DNA of 22,500 bases from Cristatella mucedo (GCA_009760855.2 WPIO01000050.1:2172501-2195000), one strand, 5' to 3'. Shown: positions 1 to 11,471, counted from the first letter of the stretch. Translations and numbers: made by a program. The notes: generated by a model not told the origin, from the sequence alone.

Positions 1-1870
1 AGCGGCTGTGGCATAGAGCCGCCTAAGTGTGCACAAACATCTGGCCTTATCTTTTTCCTAACTCATCGCAAACTTGAGCAAAGCAAGTCTCCAGTTCTGA
101 TACGACCCTAGCATGAAGATACGAAACGACAATAGTCGATTCGCTAGAGTTTCGTATTACTCCGAATGCTTAATGAAGTACCTCCAGAAGCTTGCAGCTT
201 ATAGTAGTTTTAAACGTGCAATAAAATGTAGAAACTCGACATTTTTATATGAATTTAAAGGGCCACAGATACAAGCTCTCGTTAATTTCCTATATACACA
301 GGTACTTGAAAATGCCATCGCGCAAGCAACTAACGCTAGTGGGTGCATTCATTCTTGGTGCTTTGGTTTAATTGCTCACGGTCGGATGCCCACTGCTCAT
401 CTCAAAAAATGAGTCATCGGAGATACTTGCATGCAGTACTATGCATCTACCGAATCCGTCTTGCCCTACTGTCCAACAACGACAGCTAAGCTAAGTGTGC
501 CATCTATACAGTACGTGGGCAACGTTCACAATTTTCGGCATTCTGCCCAATAGGACTACACGGCACTAATAACATTAATATCAATAATTAAACATTTGAG
601 CAGCACCATTGCAGAACTAAATCTCCTTATATGCACTCTATATATGGGAAGCATGGCGATTCGTTGGTAATGACTTGCACAATTGCAATGAACCAGCACA
701 CTAAAGACAATTAGCTTGGACAGAGAAAACACTGTGAGGAACAGGTGATTTTTAGCCTTTTTAAATGCTGCCAAGGCTGGCAAAAACTCGCTCTTGTTTT
801 CTGCAGGGATATGCAGTCGATCCGTGGCTTGTGCCACTTGGTCAAAAGTCTGTACTTCCGGTTAGTCTCAGAGTGTAAATTTACTGCTCCGTTTGACCTT
901 TATGCACATGCCGACTGCCAGTTCGACATGCTTTCGACCTGGTCACGGGGATAGCACTTTTGCAGAGGTGAGAGACCGTTTTTCTAAAATGTGGGTGTGG
1001 GAATTTGGAGAGAAGCTGCAGCTGCTCTAGGACTGCAGTAGCTATATGCACCCGACTAAATTCTATGGCAATGCAGCAACTGCCCACCACTGTTACTGGC
1101 GGTTCCTGCGCTGGAATGTTCGCGACACTTCCTGCAACAGAGACTTGCCAGAACTGCCATTTGCCCAGCAACGGTGGCTCGAAGACAACACAACCGGCAG
1201 ATGGTCGGCTCTCAAAACGTGACTTCGCACCGAATTTCTGGATCATATACTAGATCGGGTCAACTGCACAGACCAAACCGCCATATTTCTCGCCAGTCCA
1301 GCAGCTGCGCTTCGATCCGATAGCTGTCTGCTGTCGGGGGGGGGAGAGTCGCCTCGGCCTCTTTCTATATCAGCCCTCCGTTGGACTGCCTTGTAAGCCC
1401 GAGCTCGAAGGCGGCGGCATTTCTTTGTACATAGCCATGTATAAACTCATCTAACAACACCAGTGAAGCACACTCGACTTGCAAGAGGAGCCGGGCAGAA
1501 AAAGACGGCGAATCGGGAGGGCCTAGCCAGTGCATTTGAAGCCGGGCGAGAACGTAGTGGCCACGCCAGGCTCATACACCTGCAACCGCAGATAACTGCA
1601 GGAGCACGAATCAGCTGCACGTGGCGCAGCGACTTGTGGCATGGAGTGTGTGCATTACAGCCTGAAGTTCGACGACTGAAGTCAACAGAATTTTCCTCAA
1701 GAGAGCACATTCAGTTTCATAATGCAACAATGTGATGCAAGGTCTACTCTCCGGGGCATTGCATGAATGAAAAGTGGCCCCCCACGCCCCCTCCGGACTG
1801 CAGTGGAGCAAACAGCATTACTCATGCAGAGGATCATCAAACGTCTTATTAGACTTAACATATCTCACCT
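1..1870. other. No recognisable gene or repeat
   Basis: Short open frames occur on both strands (largest 121 codons), but they overlap one another and show no family motif, signal peptide or coherent codon bias. A G9 run is at 1336-1344. I see no SINE head, LINE motif or RNA gene here. Confidence 0.5.
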
Positions 1871-1871
1871 C

Positions 1872-1906
1872 AGGCATAGGCATATGGGCATAGGCATGGG
1901 CATATG
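1872..1906 (+). repeat. Short GGCATA/GGCATR repeat
   Basis: About five imperfect hexamer units (ggcata, ggcatat, gggcata, ggcatg, ggcata) run through this stretch. It is a small degenerate minisatellite with no linked gene. Confidence 0.6.
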
Positions 1907-2064
1907 ATCATCCGACAATTTATCAGTAGCAGTTGTTTGCATTCTCGGAGGTCACGGATGTGGGCGCGATGAAAAGGATTAGAAACCAAACCTTGACCCA
2001 GCAAGAGGGACCCAATCAGACAGGAGTCTCGAAGGGGCAAGTGGGGCAGCTTTTATATCTGGCG

Positions 2065-2079
2065 CCCCCCCCCCCCCCC
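2065..2079 (+). repeat. Poly-C run (C15)
   Basis: Fifteen consecutive C. It creates proline codons on the plus strand and glycine codons on the minus strand in the open frames crossing it, which is a compositional effect rather than evidence of a protein. Confidence 0.95.
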
Positions 2080-2684
2080 GACAATCCAGTTCCGAACGAT
2101 GCTGTCTGGAAAGCCGTGACACGGTTCGGTGGACAATGCGTTGGCTCTCCTGTTCCTCTCAAGCCAGATAGATTGAGTCGCACCTCGAAGCCTCCTCTTC
2201 CTCCTACTCCTCCTCCTACTCTTCCTCCTCCACACGAAGAAGACGACGAAGGGGTAGGAGCTCGAAGGCTTCCTGTGGTTGCACGAGTGGGCGTGGGATG
2301 AACCGGGCACGGCTTCTCTGCAGCAGTCAGGTGGAGGCTGCATTGACAGGCTACGGACAATGGATTATTGTATCATTCGGAGTGGTTTTAGATCTGCCAG
2401 ACATTGGCCCTAGTGTTTCTTGTTGTTGTCAGCTAAGGCACCATCGCAGGGGTAGCACAGCAGGTAGGGAACAAAGCACAGATGTCGCTGTAAAACAAGG
2501 CAGAGCAAAGCAGCAGCCACAGACAGCTGCAGCAGCTGAGGGCCTACATCGATCTAGCTGGCTGCTACTCTTGCTTGGGCGCAGCCACGTGCTCACAAAC
2601 CCCACCTCGCTCACACTCGCGATAGCTACCGACGCTGAGCCGCCCCCTGCACTAGAACACGAGCGGCTAGATTGACCGGCTGCC
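2080..2684. other. Unassigned; CT-rich stretch at 2192-2231
   Basis: The CT-rich part is built from imperfect cctcct/cttcct/cctact units. The rest has no identifiable motif. Overlapping open frames on both strands are kept open by the low-complexity sequence. Confidence 0.45.
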
Positions 2685-2697
2685 GGGGGGGGGGGGG
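2685..2697 (+). repeat. Poly-G run (G13)
   Basis: Thirteen consecutive G, followed by tggggc. It is one of several long G or C runs in the window. Confidence 0.95.
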
Positions 2698-2997
2698 TGG
2701 GGCTATGACTCCCTCCCCCAAACGCAGATGCGAATCACATATCGGGTGAAGAACCTCAGAAGAGGCGGCACGCAGCAGTACGCCCAGCCAGGAAGGGAGC
2801 GAGAAGAAGAAACAGAAAATTAAGCACTGTAGAACGTCAGGAGAAGCTAAATAGTCACAGCAAAGGGCCGAGGATACGTGCCAAAGGAGAGGAACCGGAA
2901 ACGAGTCGACAGGAGACATATGTTTTTTAGGATGCAACAACAGAAAACCTATAGCTAAAGAATAGGAGAGAGACAGTAGAGGTAGAAGAGGAAAGAC

Positions 2998-3028
2998 AAG
3001 AGAGAGAGGGGAGAGAGAGAGAGAGAGG

Positions 3029-3071
<43 letters not shown>
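2998..3071 (+). repeat. (GA)n microsatellite, pure purine tract
   Basis: An uninterrupted 74-base purine tract of GA repeats with a few GGG or GGGG interruptions, the longest clean GA run being in its second half. It ends about 45 bp upstream of the family 1 SINE at 3117. Purine tracts with this symmetry can adopt triplex (H-DNA) structures; that is general knowledge, not shown here. Confidence 0.95.
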
Positions 3072-3116
3072 CCGTTGCAGGGTGAAAGCAACCCTCGTCC
3101 GAACGCTGTCATAGTT

Positions 3117-3310
3117 GGTGAGCCGTGATGGCTCAATAGGTAAGGTGGTTGCTTTTCACGACCTCGGCCCCGAGGTCGTGGGTTCGAATACTGTGGTGGG
3201 CGATCCTTTATCGCCACTGCAAGCGGTGGTGATAGCCATAAAGGCTCTTCTGTTGCTATACAAAAAGAAGCTGTTAAATCAGCTGGTATTTATTTATTTA
3301 TTTATTTATA
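3117..3310 (+). mobile_element. tRNA-derived SINE, family 1, near complete
   Basis: A SINE of about 194 bp, read left to right. It starts GGTGAGCC. A Pol III A-box-like sequence TGGCTCAATAGG lies at 3129-3140 and a B box GGTTCGAATAC at 3181-3191. Between them a hairpin has 11-bp arms (3157-3167 and 3170-3180) around a 2-nt loop, in the place of the anticodon arm. The body (3192-3287) contains the family-specific segments ACTGCAAGCGGTGGTGATAG and GCTGTTAAATCAGCT, and the tail is (ATTT)n at 3288-3310. Two other long copies, at 11548 and on the minus strand at 16391-16580, share the whole body, which fixes the family boundaries. It is non-coding and depends on a LINE for movement. No convincing target-site duplication is visible; a short atag occurs at both ends. 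The family name is mine. Confidence 0.88.
3288..3310 (+). repeat. (ATTT)n SINE tail
   Basis: About five ATTT units form the 3' tail of the SINE that begins at 3117. The minus-strand copy at 16391 has a TTAA/TAAT-type tail instead, so the tail sequence differs between copies. Confidence 0.85.
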
Positions 3311-4043
3311 GATGGTAGCCGAGCGTTCAAGTAAACGATGAGAGGCAGAAGCAACCGGTGGGGGGCAGAACTCATTGCATTATTGTCGAACAAATAGAAT
3401 TTTTCTCACCAGCAAAAGAGTGCACGGCTGCACTGGTTCAAAGCTCGCTCTCGTGCATTGCCGGAAGTGGAGCAAGGCTGCGTTGGCTCCCCGAGGCAGT
3501 GCAGAGCGGGCGGACGGCAGACTAAACGCTCGAAGAAAAAAACAGAACGAGCCAGAGCCGGAGAAGTGCCAGCAGCAGCGCCGACGATTGTAAGCCAGTT
3601 CGCCAGATCAGCAAGCGGCCAGGCATAGGCATTCCGCTGGATGGACTGACGGACACTGGCCGACCGATACAATCGCAGCCTCCTGAAGCTTCTACGGCGC
3701 TCGACGCGATTTAGCTTTGTGACTCGCCTGTCTCGGCGAGCCGGACCCATTCTCTTGCCGGGGGCCGGCAATCAGTGGTCGCACACCAGGTTTGCTCTGC
3801 TCATACTTTATGGTCACTTAAGCGTACCGAGCTTGTTGACATTGGTGGCCTCACTCTACTCATTGTGTCTGGACAGCCGTGGCCAAACCAGCACTGGCAT
3901 AAAGCAACAGCCCTGAGCAGATAGACAGCTCGTTGCCACTTGGCTGGGCACTCTGGCTTCACCGAGCAAGCTCGGGGCAAGGCATTTCCGAAATAATGGC
4001 ACCCTGCTGGCACGTTTCGTCGACCGAGAAGGTTCTATGGCTG
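3311..4043. other. No recognisable gene or repeat
   Basis: Overlapping plus and minus open frames of up to 121 codons lack motifs. I see no SINE or LINE homology. Confidence 0.45.
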
Positions 4044-4104
4044 CCTTCTCTTTCACTCTCATTCTCTCTCACTCTCTCCCTGTCTCTCTCTCTCTCTCCC
4101 TCTT

Positions 4105-4166
<62 letters not shown>

Positions 4167-4167
4167 C
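4044..4167 (+). repeat. (CT)n microsatellite
   Basis: A polypyrimidine tract with an imperfect left half (tctcattctc, ctccctgtct, ccctcttgct) and a clean TC run from about 4109 to 4158. It is the opposite purine/pyrimidine polarity to the GA tract 1 kb upstream, so the two tracts form a loose inverted pair around the SINE at 3117. Confidence 0.95.
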
Positions 4168-4479
4168 TGTACGCCATGGCTCGTCGACATCGGCCTCGGA
4201 CTGAATCGTATGGTAACTTCCTGGCCGGCTGCTTCCTCTCTGTCTATCAACTACACACTTCCGGCTTTGGCCATTTCTGACTAGCTGTCTGTCCGCCGGC
4301 CAGTGTCTCTCTGTCTGTGTCTATATGTGCGCATGAATGCGTTTCAGCTTCGGTCTCTAACTCACAGATACAATGAAGAGAAAGCGTCTACTAAGCAGGT
4401 GAGCCGTACAACCGCACGCCCAAAAATTGCTGCTGTCGGCAGGTGCAAAATTGATAGTCAACTGTTTTAAAGGACCGAG
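4168..4479. other. No recognisable feature
   Basis: Contains short CT/TG-rich patches at about 4300-4325. Nothing else is identifiable. Confidence 0.45.
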
Positions 4480-4690
4480 AAAAGACAGAGAATTTGGAGG
4501 AGAGTTGAAGAAGTAAATAGCACATATGTAGTACCGATGGACGACTGAAAGTGAAATGCCAGAATATTTATCGAGAGAAAAGATGCTGCCTCGTACGAAT
4601 TGTTAATGTGAGCTCCAGTTCCACAGTTGGGATCTGAAGACCATTCTATCTTCCCCTCTCTCACTACCGATTTCTACCCGTGGAAGAGAG
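4480..4690 (-). mobile_element. Eroded LINE 3' end (L2/CR1-like), minus strand
   Basis: On the minus strand the stretch reads ...EDRMVFRSQLWNWSS..., which lines up with GDRSFNSAGPRLWSSLP in the better copy at 17311-17580. The shared anchors are D-R, then F, then L-W, at the spacing typical of the end of ORF2 in L2/CR1-type non-LTR retrotransposons. The similarity also continues at DNA level downstream of the frame: the plus-strand stretch with gaattgt and gtgagctcca at about 4597-4618, and the gagttgaag-type segment at about 4502, both have counterparts at about 17384-17400 and 17288. Frames are broken by indels, so this is a dead 5'-truncated copy. The left boundary is uncertain. Confidence 0.55.
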
Positions 4691-5500
4691 AGTGAAAGAC
4701 AGACAGACAGTGACAGGGAAAGAGAAGGGGAGATATGCCAACAGACGACCAAAATAAGCCTTCTTTGAAGAAACTCCCCACACAATCAGTATCGGACTCA
4801 TCAGCAGCCACACAGCTGAAACTATGGCCACCAGTCGTGAGGAACGAGTTCTCGGCGTTCGAACTAACCAAAACCGAGTCAGTGTACTGTAAATTTGGTG
4901 GTCCGTTTCCCGACGAACGACAACATCGTGGGCATTTTGCCAAGGCAACTAGCCTAAAAGGTGAGCTGATCATGGGCATGGCATCCCTAATTTAACAAAG
5001 CAATGGCAGCAGAGGCTGCTGGGTACAACAAGGCAAGGGACCCTTTGAAACGAATCAGCAGGCAGTTCAGGCATGAGAGCCAACCCGATGATTGATGCAT
5101 GCATTGATTTTGTCCATCACATTAATGGGTGGTGCATGCCCAAGCAACAGAAGTGCACATGGTCGTGGCAGCTTGCCTGATTCTCCAACCAGCCCAATTC
5201 GAGCAACATAAACGATGGCAGTACTACAGCTGTAACTATAGCAAAAATATAGCCTAATTTTGCCCCAGCCGGTGGCTGCAAAAACCAGGTGACATAAGCA
5301 GAGAAAGCACTGACACTGCAGGGCAAGTGGGATGGAGAAAAGAGGCATGATGCAGAGCAGTGGGGGTCGCTAGTTTAGCTGCGATGAAGCTTATTAAGCA
5401 ATCAAGAAATTCTAGACAGCCAAGCTTGCTAAACTTTCAAAAAAATTTACAATCAGAATTCTAGGTAAGAAAATATGAGTCTCTAAGTAGTTGGCACATG
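4691..5500. other. No recognisable gene
   Basis: A GA/CAGA-rich patch lies at 4684-4730. An open plus frame of 86 codons begins at 4735 but has no recognisable family and overlaps two longer minus-strand frames. A 10-bp ATGCATGCAT palindrome occurs at about 5094-5103. Confidence 0.45.
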
Positions 5501-5604
5501 GGTAATTGTCATGCCAGCAATCTCCACGTGTTCGATTGTCATGTGGTCAATTGCCATGTGGTCAATTGTCATGTGAGCCACTGTCACCGAGTAATCGCTC
5601 TTGA
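5501..5604 (+). repeat. 15-bp minisatellite, about 7 units
   Basis: Units have the approximate consensus GGTCAATTGTCATGT. The two central units (5545-5559 and 5560-5574) differ at one base. Units to the left (5501, 5516, 5531) and right (5575, 5590) are increasingly diverged but keep the 14-15 bp spacing. Most units contain an ATTG or CAATTG core. There is no coding context. Confidence 0.75.
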
Positions 5605-8600
5605 CAGGTGCTTTGACACGAGCTAGGGGGCCGATACAAGAGTTTGCAAAAGAAGGTACCTAAACCGCACGGGTTATCACCTAATAGGCTTGGGTAAGTG
5701 AGTGCATTCCATCGTGCCGGCCACTAGCTACAGTATAAACCTGCATGGCCTGAGGGCAGGCCCTGACCACTTGAGTGCTCAACCGCAGGGACTCAGGTGG
5801 CAGATTGTTTCAATGGGCTGCCTTTGCATAACATAATGGAATGAAAAATTGCATCCCTGCCCAATTATGGCCCATTAGTTACCTGAGATGCACCGGTCAG
5901 CACAAAGAGACAGGCCCCCTCGAGCCACGATGGCACTCAAAGAGCTCGAGCTGCCAGAGAAGGACAATGGCCACGGAAGGACATTCCAGTGATGATGGCA
6001 AGACGAACAGGGATATGAGTGTCACAACCAGTTTAAATGGGAAAAGGTTAAGGTCGAAGGTCGGCAGATCTATCAGCAAAAATATTGTTGCTGGCTCGAC
6101 ACCGGCCCTAAGATGCCCCAGATCATTAAGGCAAGATGACAAGTTGCTCATAAGTTGCTTAGACCCCTAGAATACGAGCCGATGCCATGGAGTGGTACTG
6201 AAGAAACTTATCTTGAGGTTGAGTTCTTCTAACTGATAGACACGCCTGTAACTGCTAGGTCGGTCTTATCGTCGGTAATCTTCAGAAACTTGAGAGGCCC
6301 AGGAACAAAACTGCAATGGAATTACATGAAGCCGACATGCTTGAAAGAGTCCTATCGAACCGAGAAACGAAAGGCTAAAAACGTAAAATGCCTTAATATA
6401 GTTTACAAAAAAGGTCGACCATGCTCCTGGTGCTTAATCCTGGATCAGTACTGTTAACAGTGTTGCTGTTCTCCCCAACGAATCGTCGTGTGGGGTCGCC
6501 GGCATGACCTCGAAGGCTTTTACTTCGCAAGTGGAACAGTGCAAATATAAGCGCAAGGGATTATGCCATCGATCAGCCCGGAGTAGGAATGCGTTTAAGT
6601 CAATAGCAAACAAGGTGCTAGGCCGAAAATTCAGATAGCATTCTTGAGTCAACTAAAGCAAAAAACAAGCAATTACAGCCGCCGGGCTGGTGGCTGATAA
6701 TTTACTAGCTGCCAGAAGGGAAACCAGCAGGCCGAATAGTGAATGGTTGATCGGGAACCAGGTAGGCAGTGCATAGCTAGCTGAAGTCGTCAGGCGTCAC
6801 CGGCTAAGTGTGCGCAAGGCCGTGCATGCTCGAACCCAGTAATGAGAGATTGGGCAGTCCGTGGAAAGACGCCGGCATCCGATGGGGTGGCCAGTCTTAT
6901 GTGCCATAGAGATTCTGGAATTAGGTAGTACGATCACGACGACCTGTCGGGTCCCGAAATGGCCATGTCACCTATGGCTCTAAGGAGATCCCCGGCTCAC
7001 TGCATGTGCTCGCTTGGCTTGTGCTTTCGCGATACCGTCGGCTTCGAATGCATGACTTCCAATCAGACGGCCAACCAGTAACAGGAAGGCGAGCAGTGAC
7101 ACATGGACGTCCATATGTACCTTCCTTGTCCTTAGGCAGTAGTACTTCTGTAGTCCTTAGCTGATGCAAGATCGCTTGTAGGGGCAATGGAGGCCAAACA
7201 CGGTCGCATGCCGAAGAGAAAGGAGGCGCAGCCACTCTGACCCAGTTCATTTGTTTGCACTGGTGGAAATGGGGGGGGGGCTACACTCGGTGCAATGCAC
7301 TGCAGCCCAGCACCGACATGTGACCTGCCGCCCAGGCCGAGCTCCCGGGCCGAGGCTTCGTCGAGACCAGAGTCTCCGTCTACCTTGCTGCACCAGTCAT
7401 CGAATCGTTGGCTACAAGGCGGGATCTCTCATCTTCAGCTGTTCTTTAAAGGGGGAGTCCTGACAGGTCCCTTGTCGATTCTACTCTGAAAGGATAGTAG
7501 CACCGCTTCCTCCCTCCCTCACTGAGGAAAGCTGAGGCTCTATAGCTTCTACTAGCTGGTTGGTGATGCCTCCATCAATCACTTTAGTACAGGCTGGCCA
7601 CAATGTCCTATTTTGGCAGTGGTCCTAAGTGAACCAGGCAGCTGAACATGTCGTGCACTGATCGGATTGAGATAAGGGCATCTTATAACAAACAGTGTGC
7701 AAGTAAATCAAAGTTCCCAGGCATCCCTAAGTTGTCATCGACAAGGCAACTGGCTGTGCACAACGACTGTTGTGCTAGGAACCCAGAGGATGCACTGGGG
7801 TGGTCTCCAATAGCTAGCAAGACGGTAGCAAATAAGTGTTAGCATATACCATGTCACAGTCCCGAGGCTTTCTAAGCGGCCACGAAGGTTGGCAAAGAGT
7901 CAACTGGCAGTTTGATAAAAAATAAAATACACTGACAAGATAAAACACCGGACTCGGTGACATTCCTGCTGAAGCTGCTGGTTCAGCCAATCATCCGGAT
8001 CTAAGATGGTCAGCGAACACAGCAGTAGCAAAGAAGGGCCAGCAGCCTCTAGCGCCAAACATCGTAAGCAAACTCGAGGCTACTCAGCCTGCCAGGATGG
8101 CCAAGCCAATATAAGGTCAAAGTGCAAAAGCATGCCCTTTTGCAAAATCTTGGATTGGCTCTGTCAACTATGCTGCGAAATCTATGGCGATTGGCGCTTG
8201 GTCCTTTTGTATACGAACGGCACATACGAATAAGGAGCTGAGTCAGACTGCTGGCCCCTATTCTGGCCATGACTATTCGATCCTGCTGCCAGAACTAAGA
8301 CGACAGCCCCAAACTCATTAGCATTCAACACCTTCCTTGGTCTGCCACTGCCTTCCAGTTCCACTACACTCACGAACAGAGCTGAGACAAATTGAGGGGT
8401 GATGAGCTAAAATGAGGAGCAAATGCCAGCAGCAAATGCAGTGGCATGGTTCGACAGCAGGCAGGGACATAACCAGAATCAAGCCAAGAACATGTCAAAA
8501 ACCTTCAGGGTGGGGGCATGGCCCACAGGCTCTCTTTAGTATACCCATGCCTCATTTTGCTTTGCCGGTTAGTCACTGGATAAATTAAGGAAGGGGGTCT

Positions 8601-9001
8601 GCATCAGCCACTTCCCAGCAAGGTTACAGGTATGTATACTTACGAGCCACGATGAGTTTGCTCGGCAAGGTTAGGTTTTAGCCCTCCATTGTAAAAGCAG
8701 TTCAGTGCCTTTAAAATTGTCTGGCACTTTAAATGCACAATTGCAATATAAGATTTATATGGTTTCTCGTACAAGCAGTGGGTATTTTCGCTGCAATTTT
8801 TCACTAAATTTTGGGTCTTGCATGCCCCTACATGAAACCTTACGAGTGATACTCCCTTTTGATGACAATCCTGGCCCCCAACCCTGACTCCGGTGACGTC
8901 GAATTGTTGCACAAAATCTTGTTGCAGCCCCATTAGGAACACGCAGCAGCACGGCAGCACGGTCGACGGAAGGCGCACAGCAAGCGCGACTGCGTCTGCA
9001 C
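5605..9001. other. Long stretch without a recognisable gene
   Basis: About 3.4 kb of mixed-composition sequence. It holds a G10 run at 7271-7280. A B-box-like GGCTCGACACC at 6093-6103 has no correctly spaced A box. A weak tRNA-like patch at about 6806-6845 (ccggctaagtgtg followed by tgctcgaaccc) could be an old SINE head but cannot be confirmed from one copy. Open frames stay below about 117 codons and show no family motif. Confidence 0.4.
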
Positions 9002-9310
9002 CTACATGCTCCTCTGATGCCTGTCCATCGCAGCTTCTGCTGGTTCAATCGGGTCGAAGGGATCGTCGTTGTAGGCAACAGCCCAGCTCTCCGGGTGGTC
9101 AAAGCCACTGGGTGCCTCGGTGCCAGAGACTTCCTCCTGGTCGCAGTAGGAGTCGTCGCCGCTGCGGCCGTCTACGAGCACCGGCTGGCTACTGGCGGCG
9201 ATCGCTTGTCCGGTGGCGACGGCGACACTGCCTCTGAAGCGTGAGATGATGAGCGTGCCCTGCACCACTGCTTTCCGAACTCTATCTCGGCGACACCAGG
9301 AGGCCGCCAC
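9002..9310 (-). CDS. Possible terminal coding exon, unknown protein
   Basis: I do not recognise the protein. The minus-strand frame is open for about 105 codons to a TAG at 9004-9002. Codons in its central part are strongly biased to G or C in the third position (GCC ACC GGA, GAC GGC CGC AGC GGC GAC GAC), unlike most frames in this window. The peptide starts with a hydrophobic stretch (LCLVLAVAAS), then a basic CRRDRVRK, then an acidic tail with YNDDPFDPIEP near its C-terminus. That order resembles the end of a membrane helix followed by a cytoplasmic tail. There is no in-frame ATG near the left end and a TGA lies about 20 nt upstream of the GTG at 9319, so if real it must begin at a splice acceptor, for example after GTGGTGCAG. 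No upstream exon was found. It could be a chance frame in a GC-rich patch. Confidence 0.3.
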   Translation of the reverse strand: MAASWCRRDRVRKAVVQGTLIISRFRGSVAVATGQAIAASSQPVLVDGRSGDDSYCDQEEVSGTEAPSGFDHPESWAVAYNDDPFDPIEPAEAAMDRHQRSM

Positions 9311-11471
9311 AGCCAGCACGAGACAAAGCCCGCGGCAGCCATGAGTTCAGATCAGGCCGCGTGGCACAGCAGCCGGCGATGGAGCTGCAGCAGTGGCTCA
9401 GATTCAGATTCAGAGTCAGCTGACAGCCCAAATCGTCGGCAGCTCGGGCACGAGGCTAGGTTAGCTGCCGAATGAGACTGCTGACATTGGCCGGGCCCGC
9501 AGGCAAGCGCCGGCTGAAGTAGCGGCAGCTTCAGTGGTGATGGCAGGAAGGGGCACTACTGGGGCAGTGGAACAACGTGCATAAGGCAGAGCCAGGGGCA
9601 CCGGGCCGGCCCCTGGTGTAATTACACGTGAACCCTGTGATTTGATTCTTTGCTCATGCATTAGTTTCGGGCCATAATGGCCCGTCTGATTGCAGTGCTG
9701 CTCCACACCGTCGTCGGGCTTTTGTCGTTCATCGATGCAGTCGTGTCGGCAGAATAATGACCCAACTTACTGCACTCGGCAGCATTACCATCCTGCTGCC
9801 ACACTTGCCCAGGTGAGCCACTCTGGTAGTCGACTGCTCCCCAGAGATAAAGAGCATGACCGTGCTTGGGCGGGCAGAGGGGGGGGGGTTGGATGGAAGG
9901 AGAGGTGTGTGCTGCATGCTGACACCTTTGTTGATCACCGGTGCTACATGCTGGCATGCCTGCACGAAAGTTCTCTGCAGGGGCAAAACAGTAAGCTCGG
10001 AACATCCATAGCTTACTCAGTTGGTGGTCGTATTTATAAAGTTCTTTGGTCGAACCCGAGTTCTCAATCCTTAACTGCTGAACCGAAAGGTTCCACACTG
10101 GATACAGTGCGGCTACATAAAGACCGAGTCACTCACACAAATAATCGATGGCCAACAACATACATACTGCAGCAAAATCCAAGCAGCAAAAGTGAAAAGT
10201 TTAGCTACTTCAGGCAGGCAGTCAAAAAGACAGCCAGCAAACATTTGGAAGCAACAGAAGGCAAATACATAACACAAAAGTCGTGTCAGACTGGTAGCAG
10301 AAAAAGCCAGCACTATCAGGGGCAAGACCTGCAGAAATGTGTGCATCTGCCCACACTCATGCCCACGTGTCTGTACACCCCCCCCCCAACAATTTGGCTG
10401 CCGGAGTCGGTCATAGGACTTTCCTGCTAAAAGTCTCCTGGCAGGGTGGGGGGAGACAAAGCTGCCCACTATGCCCAACATCCTTCCTTAGGGTCTCAGG
10501 AGAATATAGAGCAGCAACACCAAACTTCTTATTCGATAAGAAGTTGGCCCAGCTTGGTTCTTGATATGTGCATGATGCTACCGGCTGGGCATCAATGCCA
10601 CCAGCATCTAAGCTGTGTTGAGCAATGTCGATACCACAGCATTGTAAGCCTTACGAACAGATCGCCCTCCAGGTCCAGGGTGGGCAGATTTGGATTCTCG
10701 GGCTTTATTCACATTCATCCTCAGGATCTATGGGGTTTTGATCGGCTACTGAATGGGTCAGCTCAGGAAGTTTGCAGTCAATAAAACCGTGTCCGGATAA
10801 CCTTTGCAGAAAGTTTTGAGTCATTGGCCTGCTGATATATAAATTTCTCTTCCACAAGACTGGTGGCAGACAGAAATGCCTCCCACCTGTTCACAAGCAC
10901 ATCGAGGTACACGTTGAGAACCATACTACTAGGAATGTGATTCAGCTTCTGTCGCAGCAGTAACATGAGCACCAAACCATGAGTTTAACATTGGGCAGCC
11001 TTCGCAGTACTCCTCGCATTTCTTTAGGCTGACTTAGAGGCAGCGTTTCTTATTCCCAACGAACTGAAATTTGCACATCGACATTCCAATTCGACATTCC
11101 AATGGACCGAGCACCGGTCTTTAGCCCCCCTATAGTAGGTGTGGCACTTGTGTACATTTCAACCTGAGCTTAATGCATTTGCATTCATTCATATGGCCCT
11201 CACCAGTCACAGAAATATGTTGGCTCTGGTGAATCGACGACTCGCAGTTTCCCGGCAAGTTTTTGCAGCTTCCACTGACAATGAAGGAGGCATCAAGCTA
11301 GGCTTCACATTGCGCGAGGGTCTGATCAGTGTACAGCCTTCGAGAACATCTTGCCACCACTCCCTCACACACTGAAATGTTCACCATTATATTCCCGTTT
11401 CACTATTCTTAAAATGTGTGCACGTTCATAAAAGGGGCAAATGTTTTAGAACACGGCCTTACGCTTGGGTC
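9311..11471. other. No recognisable gene; G and C runs
   Basis: Contains a short AGATTC repeat at about 9399-9417, a G10 run at 9879-9888 and a C10 run at 10378-10387. The 246-codon plus frame from 9690 has no family motif and alternates strand with overlapping minus frames of 145 and 122 codons. A tRNA-like patch near 10052-10095 (minus strand CTCGGGTTCGACC) has A-like and B-like sequences too close together to call. Confidence 0.4.

Noticed and set aside
1933-2301. Proline-rich 122-codon frame
   Set aside because: Its character comes from the C15 run and the CT-rich stretch, and the opposite strand is equally open.
3117-3200. A real tRNA gene at the Pol III box motifs
   Set aside because: The anticodon arm is replaced by an 11-bp stem, and the sequence continues into a repeated SINE body and tail.
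3933-4280. Serine/leucine and arginine/glutamate repeat frames
   Set aside because: They come from the CT/GA microsatellite.
5501-5604. CRISPR-like array
   Set aside because: Units are adjacent 15-mers with no spacers, and the rest of the window is animal-like.
6088-6110. SINE from the B-box-like GGCTCGACACC
   Set aside because: No A box at suitable spacing and no second copy of the surrounding sequence in the window.
9690-10430. 246-codon plus-strand frame
   Set aside because: No recognisable domain or codon bias, and it overlaps minus-strand frames of similar quality. A chance frame is more likely.
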